From assembly GCF_030936135.1 (NCBI RefSeq), contig NC_082603.1, positions 17,638,880-17,702,879 on the forward strand: a DNA stretch of 64,000 nt. The letters are read 5' to 3'. The notes beneath the pieces were generated by a model. That model saw only the letters and a program-made list of their open reading frames with translations, made no database searches and was not told the DNA's origin. Numbering within the stretch: the first letter of the stretch is position 1; each line of letters opens with the position of its first letter. This DNA is from Gavia stellata. Lineage: Eukaryota > Chordata > Aves > Gaviiformes > Gaviidae. Of this stretch, positions 1-12,900 are shown one piece after another. The translations under genes and the position numbers were made by a program.

Positions 1-562
1 AAGAAACTAGAAGTTTTAGGAAAGGAACTCAGCAATACAGGAGCTCACCACTATTTCCTCAGCACGATTACATTTCCTGGGATTTCTAGGAAACAATTTG
101 GTAACAGGAACACTGTCCAATGGGGAGTGGTACATGGACACCAGGATTATTAAGCTAAATAGTTACCCATTAACAGGCCCCTAGCATAAGGTATTATGAA
201 CAAAATGCAAGAAAATGTAACTGGTTAATATAAACCAAACTTTTAAAAGTATATTTTTCTTTATACCTATTTATAAATTATAGTCTTGAGTGTTATCTCC
301 TTTTCTAGAAGTTTGTTTTTCCTTAAAATGAGAGTATACTTGTCATCTATGAATCTATGAGCTCAATTTTTAACATGTTACTGTGAATTTGACTAATAGC
401 TAGTAGCAATGAGTTATTGGTACTAAATGTACATTTGGTGAAAAAACATTCCTTTGAACAGGTCCATGCTTGCTGTCTTTTCAGTTTTACCCAGTACGTC
501 CGTGTTCTTACACTGGGAGAAAAAGAAAAAATATGTGCCCCAAATGGAGAAGATTTCCTTTC

Positions 563-585
563 TTTCTTTCTTTCTTCCATTTTAG
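563..585 (+). repeat. (CTTT)n microsatellite
   Basis: Successive CTTT units make a short, nearly pure tetranucleotide tract in the RPAP2 downstream region. Confidence 0.8.
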
Positions 586-2216
586 AATTTATCTTTGCTG
601 CAAACTGAAGTAATCAGCATCTTTGCAAATGAAGCAGCCTTTTTGTTCACACATCCAGATTCCCAGGTGGAGGCATATGTAACTTCAGTTCAAGAAGTTT
701 GGCCATTTGCCTATTCTGTAAGGCAGCAAGCTGACTTCATGGGATGAAGACATAAAGTTGTTACTTTAGGGGACCTCAGCTATCTATAATTTTTTCCAAA
801 ACTTGCACTAAGATGAGCGAAGTTTAACTAACCCTGGTCAGCACAGGCAAATACTTTTTTTTCTTTAGGCTTCAACTAGACCAATTTAACCATAAAAGAC
901 AGCTCCTCTGCCCCCTGAAAAAGAGCAACATATTTATGTACTGTAGTATAATTTAGTTTGATGACAACCAGCAAAAATGAGCTACTATTATAACTTTAGG
1001 CTCTCTACAAGAGAAGCCCATTTACTTGAGAAAAGGTCATTAACATTCTGGTACTTTCACATTTCCGTACAGAACCTTGTCTACAGCAAAGTATTGCTGA
1101 TTGACTTGAAATTGAGAACCTAAAATTCCATTTAACAAGGGTAATAGGTAAAAGCCTATTAGTGAGTGTATACGCTAGATAACATACACTCACAATACAT
1201 ATTTAAAAGCTAAAATATTGTCTTGGAAACAAGAAAAGACAAAGCTGTAATAAAAAGTCTTGAACACATCTTTAGGAAACAACTGTATCATATTCATTGA
1301 CAGAGTTCAATGTCAATGATAAGCTCCACAAAAGGAGTTAAAATACTTGCAACCATAAGATACAGACGGAATTCTATTTTCAATATGAAATATTATGGTT
1401 AAAAAAAAATCAACCACACATTCACAAACATAATCACTTAGCCTCAATTTATATATAAATAGCTAATTTTCTCTTGATCTTTTAAGAAAGTGCCCTCACA
1501 CACTCTGGAGAATTATTTGACATCTCAGTTTTCGTAACAAAAGCTTACAGGCACGGAGGGACTTTGTTTGGGAAGAGCTCTAACCATTCTAAAATGTCTC
1601 TTGAGATCCCTCTAGTGCGTTTCCCAGCAGTGGTGATTGAATAAAATGCTGCCCAAAGGAGGCTGAACTGCAAGTGTTCCTTTAAAAACCAATGGAGCTG
1701 AAAATCGTTGTTGCTTAGTTCACCACATGCTCTTTTACCCTTCTTCAGCTAAGCTCTACTACAGCCATGTGTTTTATCTTCTACCCTCTTTGGGAAGTTC
1801 TTCAGCCTGAAATATTTCCAGTACAAAAAGCAGGAAAGTGCACTAGCATTTGTCAGTGCTCCCTCCATAGTCATTAAGCATTTTAACCACATTAAGAAAA
1901 ACGAACGTTTAAATTTCTATACCCTGCAAACATAAATACCGTTTAAAATTTATTGCAGGTCCCCACGCCAAAGCATTCAACTTAAAAATCAGAGACACCA
2001 CTCATTATGTAAATTTAAACCTATGTACAGAACTGGAGATTCAAACCTATGCCTTCATCTTAATATCCGTGAGCTAGCTTTTGTGTATCAACAGACCCTT
2101 CCATATCAGAAATGCCAGAAGGAGAAAAGGCCCAAAGGTTGTTATTGCTTCCCTATTTCCTGTATTTTTGTATTATTTTACTATCAGTGACAATAAAGCT
2201 CCATTTATTTTGAAAT

Positions 2217-2246
2217 GCATATATATATATAAAAAAATATATATAA
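2217..2246. repeat. TA-rich simple repeat
   Basis: Alternating TA (ATATATATATAT) followed by an A run and another TATATA tract. Confidence 0.75.
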
Positions 2247-2344
2247 AGACACTTACAAATTCTTGTGTAGTGCCCACAATTGTCTTCAACCATCCCCCAC
2301 CCAAAATGCTGAATTTCTAAGCAATTTATCTGGAATCTTCACAG

Positions 2345-2436
2345 TAAGACAGCCTCAAGAACTTGCTACCATTACCTTTGACTTACTTCCTAAGACAGCC
2401 TCAAGAACTTGCTACCATTACCTTTGACTTACTTCC
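2345..2436 (+). repeat. 46-bp perfect tandem duplication
   Basis: Two identical 46-bp units (2345-2390 and 2391-2436), each starting TAAGACAGCCTCAAGAACTT and ending ACTTACTTCC, sit side by side. Because they are identical, the duplication is recent or an assembly artefact. Confidence 0.95.
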
Positions 2437-3974
2437 TAACAAAAAAGACCTAAAAATAAACTCACAAAGTGTTATCTGAGGGATCAGAAATAGATCAGGG
2501 GAGACTTTTAAAATATGATAAATTATTGCTACATGAGCCAGGTATTGGGATCAAAGTCCAAACTAATCAGTTTTGGTTCCATTCTGTAAATCCACAGGTG
2601 TATTATATATTTAAGTTTTCAGAAGTACATTTTGGCTTCAAGGCTCCTTTGCTTTAAAACTTCATATTCAGGCCACATTGTCTTTGAATAGCAAAAGTGA
2701 TTTAAAATATAAGTTCTGCTTTTGAGAACCTCCAAGACTTCTTACATAATCAATCATACAAAAGTAGATTGAAAGAGACCAAATGTAGTTTTTCCAGTTC
2801 TATCAATTCATAAGCTAAAGTGACTATTAAGCATTTAGACTGCAAAGCAACAAAACTGTTTTAAGACACAAAGATCTTTTTCAAATAGTAGGTATATGTA
2901 CAGAATATACATGCTGTTCCAATATGACCAAAAATATCTTCCCTGGTTTTAGTGTTGTCGTTAAAATAAAAGGTTAATCACAACTTAAAAGACTGCAATT
3001 ACAGAATCAAGTTCAAACACTAACAATTCTTTTAAAAGAGATCATGAACAGAGTCACCAGAAAGAAAACTAGTATCCTCCACAGTAAGAAATCCTGCATA
3101 TAGAGATCTGTGATTTAGTGGCGTCCTTCCAGACATGAGATAAATCATAAGGAATCAGGTAGAGCTGGGTTTCTATTCAGCAAAGCCTAGATTCTTTGTG
3201 GCAAACAACACATGAAGGACTTTTGGAAAATTTACATGTAAACCTCATGCAGGTTGGGGATGTGAAGGGGAAGTTTCAAGAGTGACAACGTACACGGAGT
3301 TAGCAACTGTTGTTGCTCCTTTTCCTGACAATACTTCAAGATGCAGGACATGATCTAGGTCCAAGTTATGAGACTTGTGTCCCAAAGAAAACCTAAAAAT
3401 GTTCAGAAAAGTTACCACCATTCTGTTTTCCCTCCTTCTTTATCCCAGTGTTTCCAAATACTGTCTTTACTGCTTCTGACTGAAGCAGAAGCTTCATCTG
3501 TGGTGATAAAAGTGTCCACTAGATCTACTTCCCCTTGAAATCAGGAACAAGACAGGTCAAACTGGACCTTCTTCCTGGCTCTAGAAGTTAATGGCAACAA
3601 TTATTAACCACATTAAAACCATTTAGCCCAGCTGTAGGGAGCCAGAGCAAAAGAAAGCGACAGATCTCAGAAACTCACACTTAATAGGAGGTGACGAGGT
3701 AGCAGAACCTTTAAAAGACTCCCCATCAGCCTCCAGAGATCACTGGCCTAGTTTTTAAAAATCTACAAATACTCCTGGTGACCTAGCCACTGTCAGGAGC
3801 AGGGAAAGGGTTGACTTGTTAGTCCACAGGGAATGCGATGTTACCTACATGAACACACAGCTAGAGAAAAGCAAATCTGCAATGGGGCCCTCTCTGTGCC
3901 CAAATCACAAATCATTCGACAGCATGTTTAATTAATCAATCAAGAAGAATCTCTAAATAAAGACGAACACTGAC

Positions 3975-6900
3975 CGGAAAGTTTTGACGAGATTTTTTAG
4001 CTCTGTGTAAACATCACCTGGAGTAATCTGAAGAGGGCCCAAAACTGCAGGTAATCTAGAAGGCAAAAGGCACTGGTCAATATACATTTTCCTCTCTTTC
4101 TCATTTCTTCTCAAGTAGGACTTCCACCAAAGCTCATGAAAGTTAAGAAAACGAGATGGACTTTCAGGCAGCAGATCAGGCCTGTAGTTTACATTTCAGA
4201 TTCCTCCGAGTGGTGTCTGGGCAACACTTTCACTTTACAACAGCTTGTTTTTAAAAGTAAGAAGCTCTATTTCAGTGTGAACGTGAAGAAGAAATTAAAT
4301 ATAGTTTTACATGCATATGCTATTAACTTCACATTTCAGTTCTGACAAGACATTCTTACCAAAAAAATCAAAGTGTTACATTATGAGGATTAAAATTCCA
4401 GGCCTCATGAATGTTTCACATATTTATATTTACGTGGTTCAATAATAACAATACAAAAAGGAAACAAGATGTCTAAATGAGGTTTGCACAGAGAATATAT
4501 CTGCTAACCTCAGATTCACATAGAAGCAACATAAATAACATTCCACTGTAAGCCTGATAGCTGGAATCAAGATGGTAGTAGGGTAATCAGAAAATTTCAA
4601 AAGAAAGAAAAAGACAGGTTGCCTCCCTACTTGACTGTGCGTAAAAATTGATACAGCACACAACAAACCACACATACTGTTTAACTAGTTGTCAGTATCT
4701 CCAGATGCTGGAAATAACATGCATTGTTTTTCACATTTCGGATGAAACTTTTGTGTCTATTTACTTGTTTAATAGTTAATATCCTCCTGCATTTGAATAT
4801 CCAGTTATTTACATTTATATGCATATATGTGCATGGTGCATCAGTATTGCTGGAAGAATCAAGATTTCTGTTCTCCTTTACATCACTGCATGTTTTACAA
4901 AAATTGAGCACAGGACTCTTACGATGCTGAGCATATTCATATTCCCACTGACTTCATCTGAACAGACCACAAAACCACTACTTTATCACAATGGAAATTG
5001 TCTCTCTTACTTGAGTGTGACAGGACTACTGCATCGCCTCATAAAATTTAAAAAGACCAACTAAAGAAGGGCATAGTCAAGAATAAAACCTTTGAAGAAA
5101 CTAAGAAAAAAACATTCTGTCTTTCTTATCCTCTATTCATAGAGTACCAGACTTGTAAGTTCAACAGAAATTTTGCTAGAAGCTGAAAATGACTGACAAA
5201 CTTATGGAAAAATTTGAAGGAGCAGAGAAACTGCTTTACCATACAGTAGTAGTCCTTGGAATCTACGTGACATTGACACTTACAGAAAGATCAGAGATAG
5301 CCTCCTTTTTTGCAGCATGGTTTGATTCCATGTTTGTGGCCTGTTCACACTTGTTTCAGGTAGTGAGAAACAGAATGGAGGTCTTTTGGGGGAGTTTTGG
5401 TTGTGGGGTTTTTTTAGTTAAAAAACCTTCTGCAAAATCTAGTTTGGCTAGCTAACACAAACTACAACCACAGAAAAGCAAAATACCCCTAACAAAAACA
5501 CCACAATCATGGCCTTCAAACACTCGTTTATCTGCATTGCCTTGACAATGGGAGTATTTTCAAGGTCCTCTCAACTTTGAGAATTTAATAATTTTAACAG
5601 CTACAGCAGAAATGCCTTAATCTCTTTTCTGGGACTCCAAAGCCCTTTTATGTATCTGAAAAAGGTCTGGTGTTTGGCAAGTTTTAAGATTCAACTCTGA
5701 GGGCCTTTAATGATTGCAGCTAGAGGCATACTGATACCAGCCATCCAAACATGGACTAGAAACTCTTTTAGCAAGACCTTTGCTTAAACTATTAAGAGAT
5801 TTGAAAACACCACTTCCTTCTGTGTACATTTGTTTACCAGTAACAGTATGCTTAACATACAGGACAAATATTTACACTCCTCCCAATCAACTTCAAGTTT
5901 TTCACTTTAGACTTGAGCAGTTAGTACATACAGCTATTTAAATATTCCATATTTTATGTCCATCAGAATCTGCTTTTAAACAATTTACAAGCATCTAAAT
6001 AGTTTAGATTATTTCCAGATAACTGAGGGAAAGAAGGATGATAAATAAAGGGCCTACTGTGGAATTTATTTTTTTTAAGCACATATTCTCATTTTAAGCT
6101 CCAAGTGTTATACCAACATCTGGATCCAAAAACCACAGAAATTTTCAGTGCAGTGGCACAATTGTGTTGACTTCTGCCAAATACCGAAGAATGGGAACAT
6201 GCTGTCATGCCAGCCTCAGATGCTGTCAACTACAAGCTCCAATGCTTGTAGGAAGGGACAGGTTTCTTTCAGAGAACACCTTAGTAGTGAGATTCTGACA
6301 TCTACCTCAGCAGGCTGTGCAAACTGACATCTGCAACTGCACTGCAGATGACTCTCTCAGAAATAAGTAAGTTCTTTAGGGCATAATGGGTTTAAGTTAT
6401 GACTAAGGCCACCTAGAAAAAGCCAGAACACCCTTGCACAGTGTGTTTGTCTGATGATGATGAATGACCACCAGCTTCAGCTTGATATTTACCAAAGGAT
6501 ACTTACGCTTTTCTCAGTTTTTCAAGGACGATTCGCTTTCTAATCTGCATTTGTGCATTTGAATCAACAAGTGGGAAGGTGAGATCTTCCTGTTGATCAT
6601 CCTGTATTAGACAAAAAACTTTAACAGTTATAACCTAGTATTTAATTAATGTCAATGCACCAAAATAGTCGCAGCTTATCAATAAATGTTTAAACATAAG
6701 AAAACTCTTATCTCTGAATAGAAAAATAACCTGAACCAGTAATTTCTCAATGGACAGAAGTTTGCTTAATCTGATCCAACATAGAGTGCGCAGCTAACCT
6801 ACTCTTCCCCTTCCCTATGCTAGATAATTTACTTCAACTAACGGTAAATTCCTTCAAAACTTAAGTCAGAGTAAACTTTTTCCAAGAAGCAATGTAACAG

Positions 6901-9900
6901 CTTTGTTTTACAAGAAGCAGTATTATGAAAATTATTCCCTCTGATGCTAATATCACACTTGAACTTTAAAAACAAAAGCAATTTCACATGCCAGTAGAAA
7001 CTGTACAACCTACCTAGCCTAGTCAGCATACTGTTTTTACAGTAGTGGCAAGAAGACCCGGCTGCTGTCAGCTGTTTTTTTCTGATTTGGAAGGGGTAAA
7101 ACCTCAGACCACGCTATTACTTGTGGTCTGCAAATCCTCCTGAGGTCTTTTTCCAAATTGTCTAGATTGCAGCAACATATCCAAACAAATCAGCAGGTTC
7201 CAACTCAGAGAATTTTAACAGTAATTAATGCCAGAGATCTAGTCTTACTTGAGAGAAGAAAGAAATCCAATCTCAAGTATATCCTGTCCTGAATAAAAGG
7301 CAAAAAATAATTAAATAAAAATTTTATTTAACAACTCAAAGGGGGAGGAAAAAAAAACCAAACATTTTCCCTTCTCACCCAAAGTCTACTCTGTCTTACA
7401 ACAGATTATTTCACCTAAGTAAACCTTCCTTACCTTCATGCTTCACAAACTGAAAGACAGCTACCAGAAATGAATGTGTCCCACACAGTCACACAAACTC
7501 ATTCTTCCCAACCTAAAATATGATTCCCCAACCTTATGGGATTGTTGGGGATCTATCCAACCTTCCTTTTGCTATTTTACATTAATAGCTTGATGTTACT
7601 TTGGCCATATCCACTTATGATGACAGGAACAGAGAGCTTGTAATAATTCTTTGAAGGCAGGCTTTATACAGCCTCAACACCGTTCCACTGGACACTTACT
7701 TTGTCTTTGCTTGGCTGTTCCTCTGCTTGTGCATGTGACATCGTCTCTTCAGCCAAGATGCACTTTCCCTTATAGAACTCTTTTACTCTGAGTTCTAGGA
7801 ACTCTGTTTCTTCTTTTAACTTTTCATAACTGGGTACAGACTTAACTATTCCACCTGGGCTTGTGAAAGGTAAAGAATAGTTCAAAGTGTTTTCAGACTC
7901 CCCTACAGTAACAGTGTTAAGATCATCAGCTGCATCTAAGTCATCCTCATCAAGTTCTTCATTCTCCTGGTTGGCAGATGATACGCATTCGGATGAGCAT
8001 AAAGAAGTGTAGTTTGGGCCATAGAGAAATTTTAAAGTTTCCTCAGTTCTCCATTCCATAAGTGTTTGCTTAAGCACTTCTAATAAACTGCCTTTGGAAT
8101 TAACTGGATCCCTCTGTTCATTTTTTTTACATTCTTTTGAGTTAGCTAGTGTTCTTTTAAGATGTTCTGCCCCTCTTTTGCTCACACCTAGAAAAACTAT
8201 CTGTGAACCACTACAGGTGTTTTCATTGTTTTCTGAAGCATCTGATTTTCCTAGAGTAGTATTTTTTGAAGGTGTTGCAGTTATTTTATTATGAACAGAG
8301 CAAGCATACATTTCTTCCTGAGCATCTAATTTACAATTAGATAGTCGTTCAGTGGCTTCTATCACATCTGAGTCTTCAGTTTTAGGGCTGGAATAGACTT
8401 TCCAAGCATGTTTCTTTTTGAGGATGCTATTTCTGTCCAATTGCTGTGCAAAATTGGCTGAACTTGACTGACTTCCTGGTAGGACAGAAGAAACAAATTC
8501 TTGTTCAGTATCACTACTGCTGTCACTGGCTGTGTCATGAGAACCAGATTCACATGGATTTGAAGATATCCTAGGATTTTCAATGTCAGAAGCTTTAATT
8601 ACTTCATCACATAGTTTCACCTCTTCTCCAGACTGTCCACTGTAAGAGAAAACACAAGCTATCAATGAAATAAGAAATGGGTGTTACCTGTAATAGCTTT
8701 TCATTCTTGTATAAGAAAGATAAATAAAGCCTTTTTCCCTTATACCAGAAGTGTACATTTTTGCTTTAAGAATCATGACTGCTCTTCTAAAAGTCTTCTC
8801 AAACTCAAGGAGTTGTAATGTTCTGCAACCAAGATGACAAGTATAGATACTATTTATAGAACTGAATTCTCAGTTGCTTATTGGCAGTTAGAAAAGAATA
8901 GCAAACAAGATATTATTAAAGACAACAGAATAATGTCAGACTTAGCATGATGAATAGTGTAATTTTAAAATTCAGATAGGCATCTTAACATATATATGAA
9001 TATAATATCCAAAAATCAGGGGGACAGCAGAGCTGTTTTGAGCATATGTAAGTTTGCCACCTAATGGCCACGTGTTGCAAAAGAAAACAAACAAAAAGTC
9101 ACAATACACAGCAAGGTACAGAGAGATGACAGAATAGCACAATTTCATTTTAGTTGATGTAGATGTTTTAGATTAAGAAGTACAGAAGCTTTCATCACCT
9201 ATAATTGGTACCATTTTCTTTACAGAGAATAGATGGTATAAAATATGCAAAGTACAAACAGTGTATTTGTTTCAGATTTCAACAGTCTCAATTAAGACAT
9301 AGAGGCTAAGAGCAGCTGTACACTAAATCATACAGATCAAATATGGTGGTTTAGAATCACAACGGAAAAAACTAAACAAGACAAATAATCCTTTGTGTAG
9401 GTTCTAATAAGGTCTTGCCTATAACACAGGAAATCAAAGATTCCCCTTCCACCTGATATGATGCCAGTATTTCTAACTATAAATGCATATAACAAAAAAT
9501 TGTTAAGTGTACCTCTGTCCCTCCTTCAGCAGCTCTATGTCTGGTGGTCTGCAAAAAGAAGATACAGAATGAAGATTTTTCCTGCTAAATCAATGCTCTT
9601 GAAACACACATGAATATATAAAATACATAGCTGAGGTTCGAAGGGACGTCTGAGGATCTTCTAGTCCAACACCCTCTGTTCAAAGCAGGGTTAGTGAGAG
9701 CAGGTTTATACATACATGCTCACAGAGCACGACTCACGTGCCTGCAGCACGATGCTGTTACGCTGAACAACGTTTAACAGAATCAGGAAGTCACACAAAT
9801 GTGAGTCAGAAAGGACCTCTGGAGGTCTCTAGTCTGACCTCCTGCTTGTAACACAATTGTCACCAGCGCTAGGTTAAGTCAGCCACAAGTCCATGAAGTT

Positions 9901-12900
9901 TAAATCTTGAAAGCCTCAAAAGATGGAGATTTCAAAACATTGCTTACTATTCTGTTTCATTCCACCATAACCTTAGCGCAATTTTTTTCCCCCATGCCCA
10001 ACCTAAACCATCCATGCGATAACTTGTGGCCTTGTTAAGTTTTCTGCCATCAGCCAAGAATAGTTCGGCTCTGTAACCTTTGTAACTTTTTTCCAAGCAG
10101 CTGTGGACTGCTTTCAGATCACCCTTTGGTCTCCTCTTCAACAAAGTAAAGATGCCAAGATTCTCACAGTTCCAGGCCATTTATAGGAAAATGCTCCAAA
10201 TTAATGCAAAAAATATGAATATTCAGGATCCCTTTACTTATTTAAAATTTTACTTTGTTAAAAAATCAGGCTATCAAATTACACTGCTTTAAGAAAATGG
10301 AGTTCAAAGGTTTCCAGAAACTCTTAAGAACCATAACTAAACAAATTCTGACCAGTTTCCTTCCAAAGTTCTCCTTGCAGTTAATCTGCTTCAGCTCAGT
10401 TATGAGGCAGCATCACAACACTATTCATTTTATCCAACACTAAATGTTGAAATCCTCACCGACCTGTCCTATGAATGAAGGAAAACCTTTTAAGAATGCA
10501 CTAAATGCAAGTCAATGCACTAACACCTCTCAGACAGTATACAAGAACCCCCACAGGTTTAAAAAGATGAAAGCTGCACCACTCATATGAATGAATTGAG
10601 TTTGGAAACTAAAGGTGGTAACATACGATGAGTTAATTATTAACTCCATACAACTCTTCTTCAGAGTTTTAAGTGAAGGTTGTAGTCTTTTCTGTCAAAT
10701 GAATTTGAGATATCCTAATGTGTAAACATTTATCAGTGTGTGCCCATGTATGTGGTTGTAAAACCAGACATACCTAGCTAATGAACTATGTGGGGTTTTG
10801 TTTGTTTGTTTTTTGAAAATATCACCCCTCCCCCAGCATAAATGACTACATCAGGCACACCAGAACTATACACTTTAGATGTTAAGAATAAAGGGACATT
10901 TTAGAAATCTTTGAATTCTTTAAAGACAGCAAAACAAGAGCACAAAAATACTGCTAAACTTAAACATTTAATGAAGAGACTAGTTTTACCTACTAGAATC
11001 CCTCAGATCAGATCAGGCTGCTCTAAACCTCTTCTGTCATTCATCAGGTATTTCATCTGACTGATCTGAACTGTGAAACCAAGCTCACACATATAATTTC
11101 GGCTAGATTTTTTTTGCAGAAAACCAGGAGACCATGAAAAGTAGTGTCTTGGAGAACGAAAGCTGAATAAATTCAGCTGAACATTCTCTAGGCAAGTATT
11201 TATTGTTAAACAGTGACACCCATTGGCTCAATTCATTATCTGCACGCCTATGTTTCCTAAGCTAGGAACATGGACCGCATCCCACTGTTCCAAAACGTGT
11301 ATTGCAGTAACAGCAGAAAACGGGCAATCTGAAATTAGAGTTTTAGCCAGGATAAAGAACCTCGTCATGTTGCAGTCTTTCAGGTGCGAGCATTCACAGT
11401 CTAACCTTAAGACCAATGCCAAGTGCTGTGCTAAAATTCGAAAATCTCTTTTAACAGGGTAAGATTAATTCATCCTGTACATTATACGGTTTGTAAAAAT
11501 CCAATCCCAGTAAGTACATTTTAAAGTTAATAGGAGTTGATTATTATTTATGACTAGTCTGCTCTCTAAACTAACATGGCCATGTGTACTGAGTAGTCAT
11601 GAGTAGTACTGAGTCATGTCAATTATTGTGATCAATACGGCAACAACAGTTTTACAATGAACACCATGCTAAGCTAACACGTTAACATCAGTTACCCCTG
11701 CTTCAGCCTCATCATTTTGATGCATTGCAGCTAATTAATTAGCAGTGCAGCCTGGATAGAGAAAATAATATTCTCAAAAGGAGCAATGAATGTATAAGGT
11801 TATACTTACTTTTCTTCTTCTCGCATCCATACTGGACTTTTGGAAATTTGAGCTTCAAAATATTTAGATGCTCTATAGCAAAAGTTGCTGCAAAAGCACT
11901 GGAAATGAAAGAGAAAGCAAGAAAATATTACTAAAGACAACTTTAATACTCATAGAAAGGTATAAAAGTAATAATTTTTATGCTTGTAAAATTTAAGTAC
12001 CAATTCACATTTCTTTTTAAGCCTATGACCAGGTTTTTAATTCACCTGCACAACCAAACCTATCAAATAGGTCTACCCCATTCCCCACAAGCCACTTGAA
12101 GCTGCTTCTTTTTTCCCCCACTTTTCTGCTTTTTGCACTTTTATTACATACTGAAAAGCAAACCAGTGTTGGATTCTACATAACAATAATTTTTAAAACC
12201 CCCAAAACTGTTCAAAGAGCAATCCCTAACCCAACAAGATGGTTATAAAGACATGCAATAAAATTCAGGTGTTTAATAAGGAAAATTTTGGTTGGCAAGA
12301 GAACTTGAATATTTTGCAATACTCAGAACAACACCTAAAATTTTGCAGTATCTTTGAAAAATTAACTTGCCCGCTTGCATCAGTGAACAAGACAAAAATC
12401 CCACTTCTCAGCATCTTGCTCAGTAGCTTGAGAAAGCAATTCCCAGAATTTTGTGTATCCCAGAGTTGTAACGAGAGGAAAGGAACGTATAGTAGCGATA
12501 CTGAAGAAATTTGTTCTGGAACTAGAAACATTTATCCTACAATTTAGCGTATAAGCACCTGTAGGTGATTGCGTATCCTGCGAGCAGGCAAAGACAACAC
12601 TCAACCACACGCATGAATATGCTTAAAGAAAGAAACAGACTTTGTGAAGAGATAGGTTTTATGTTGAAAAGGCCTTCAAAAAAGAGCTCTAAAGGTAGTC
12701 ACCCTAAAGGTAGGAATGCCTAAGATGTAACTTGTATTACACTACTGCAAACTTCAGTGAATGAAAAGGATGTGCACTTTGACCCTACTAAAGGTCACTG
12801 ACTATACTGGAGCAAAACAGAGAACACTTCTTCACAAACATCTTAAACAGATCAGCTGTACCACATTCAAACTGCTACCCAAGTAAAACTTCCCATGTTA

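Larger units (their letters stand above)
1..3974. other. RPAP2 intron 10 / flanking sequence, no gene seen
   Basis: This follows the RPAP2 exon 10 donor (CCG|GTCAGT on the minus strand). I looked on the minus strand for the remaining RPAP2 C-terminal exons and did not find a match, so it is probably part of a long intron. It is AT-rich and contains a CTTT microsatellite (about 563-585), a TA-rich tract (about 2217-2246) and a 46-bp tandem duplication. Short open frames here show no family resemblance. Confidence 0.6.

Noticed and set aside
1-3974. Remaining RPAP2 C-terminal exons
   Set aside because: Looked for on the minus strand by expected protein blocks; none found, so they are taken to lie beyond the left edge.
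5189-5455. 88-codon plus-strand frame in RPAP2 intron 9 with a hydrophobic middle and a CAG|GTAGTG donor-like end
   Set aside because: No family resemblance I recognise; inside an intron of an opposite-strand gene, with no matching further exons.
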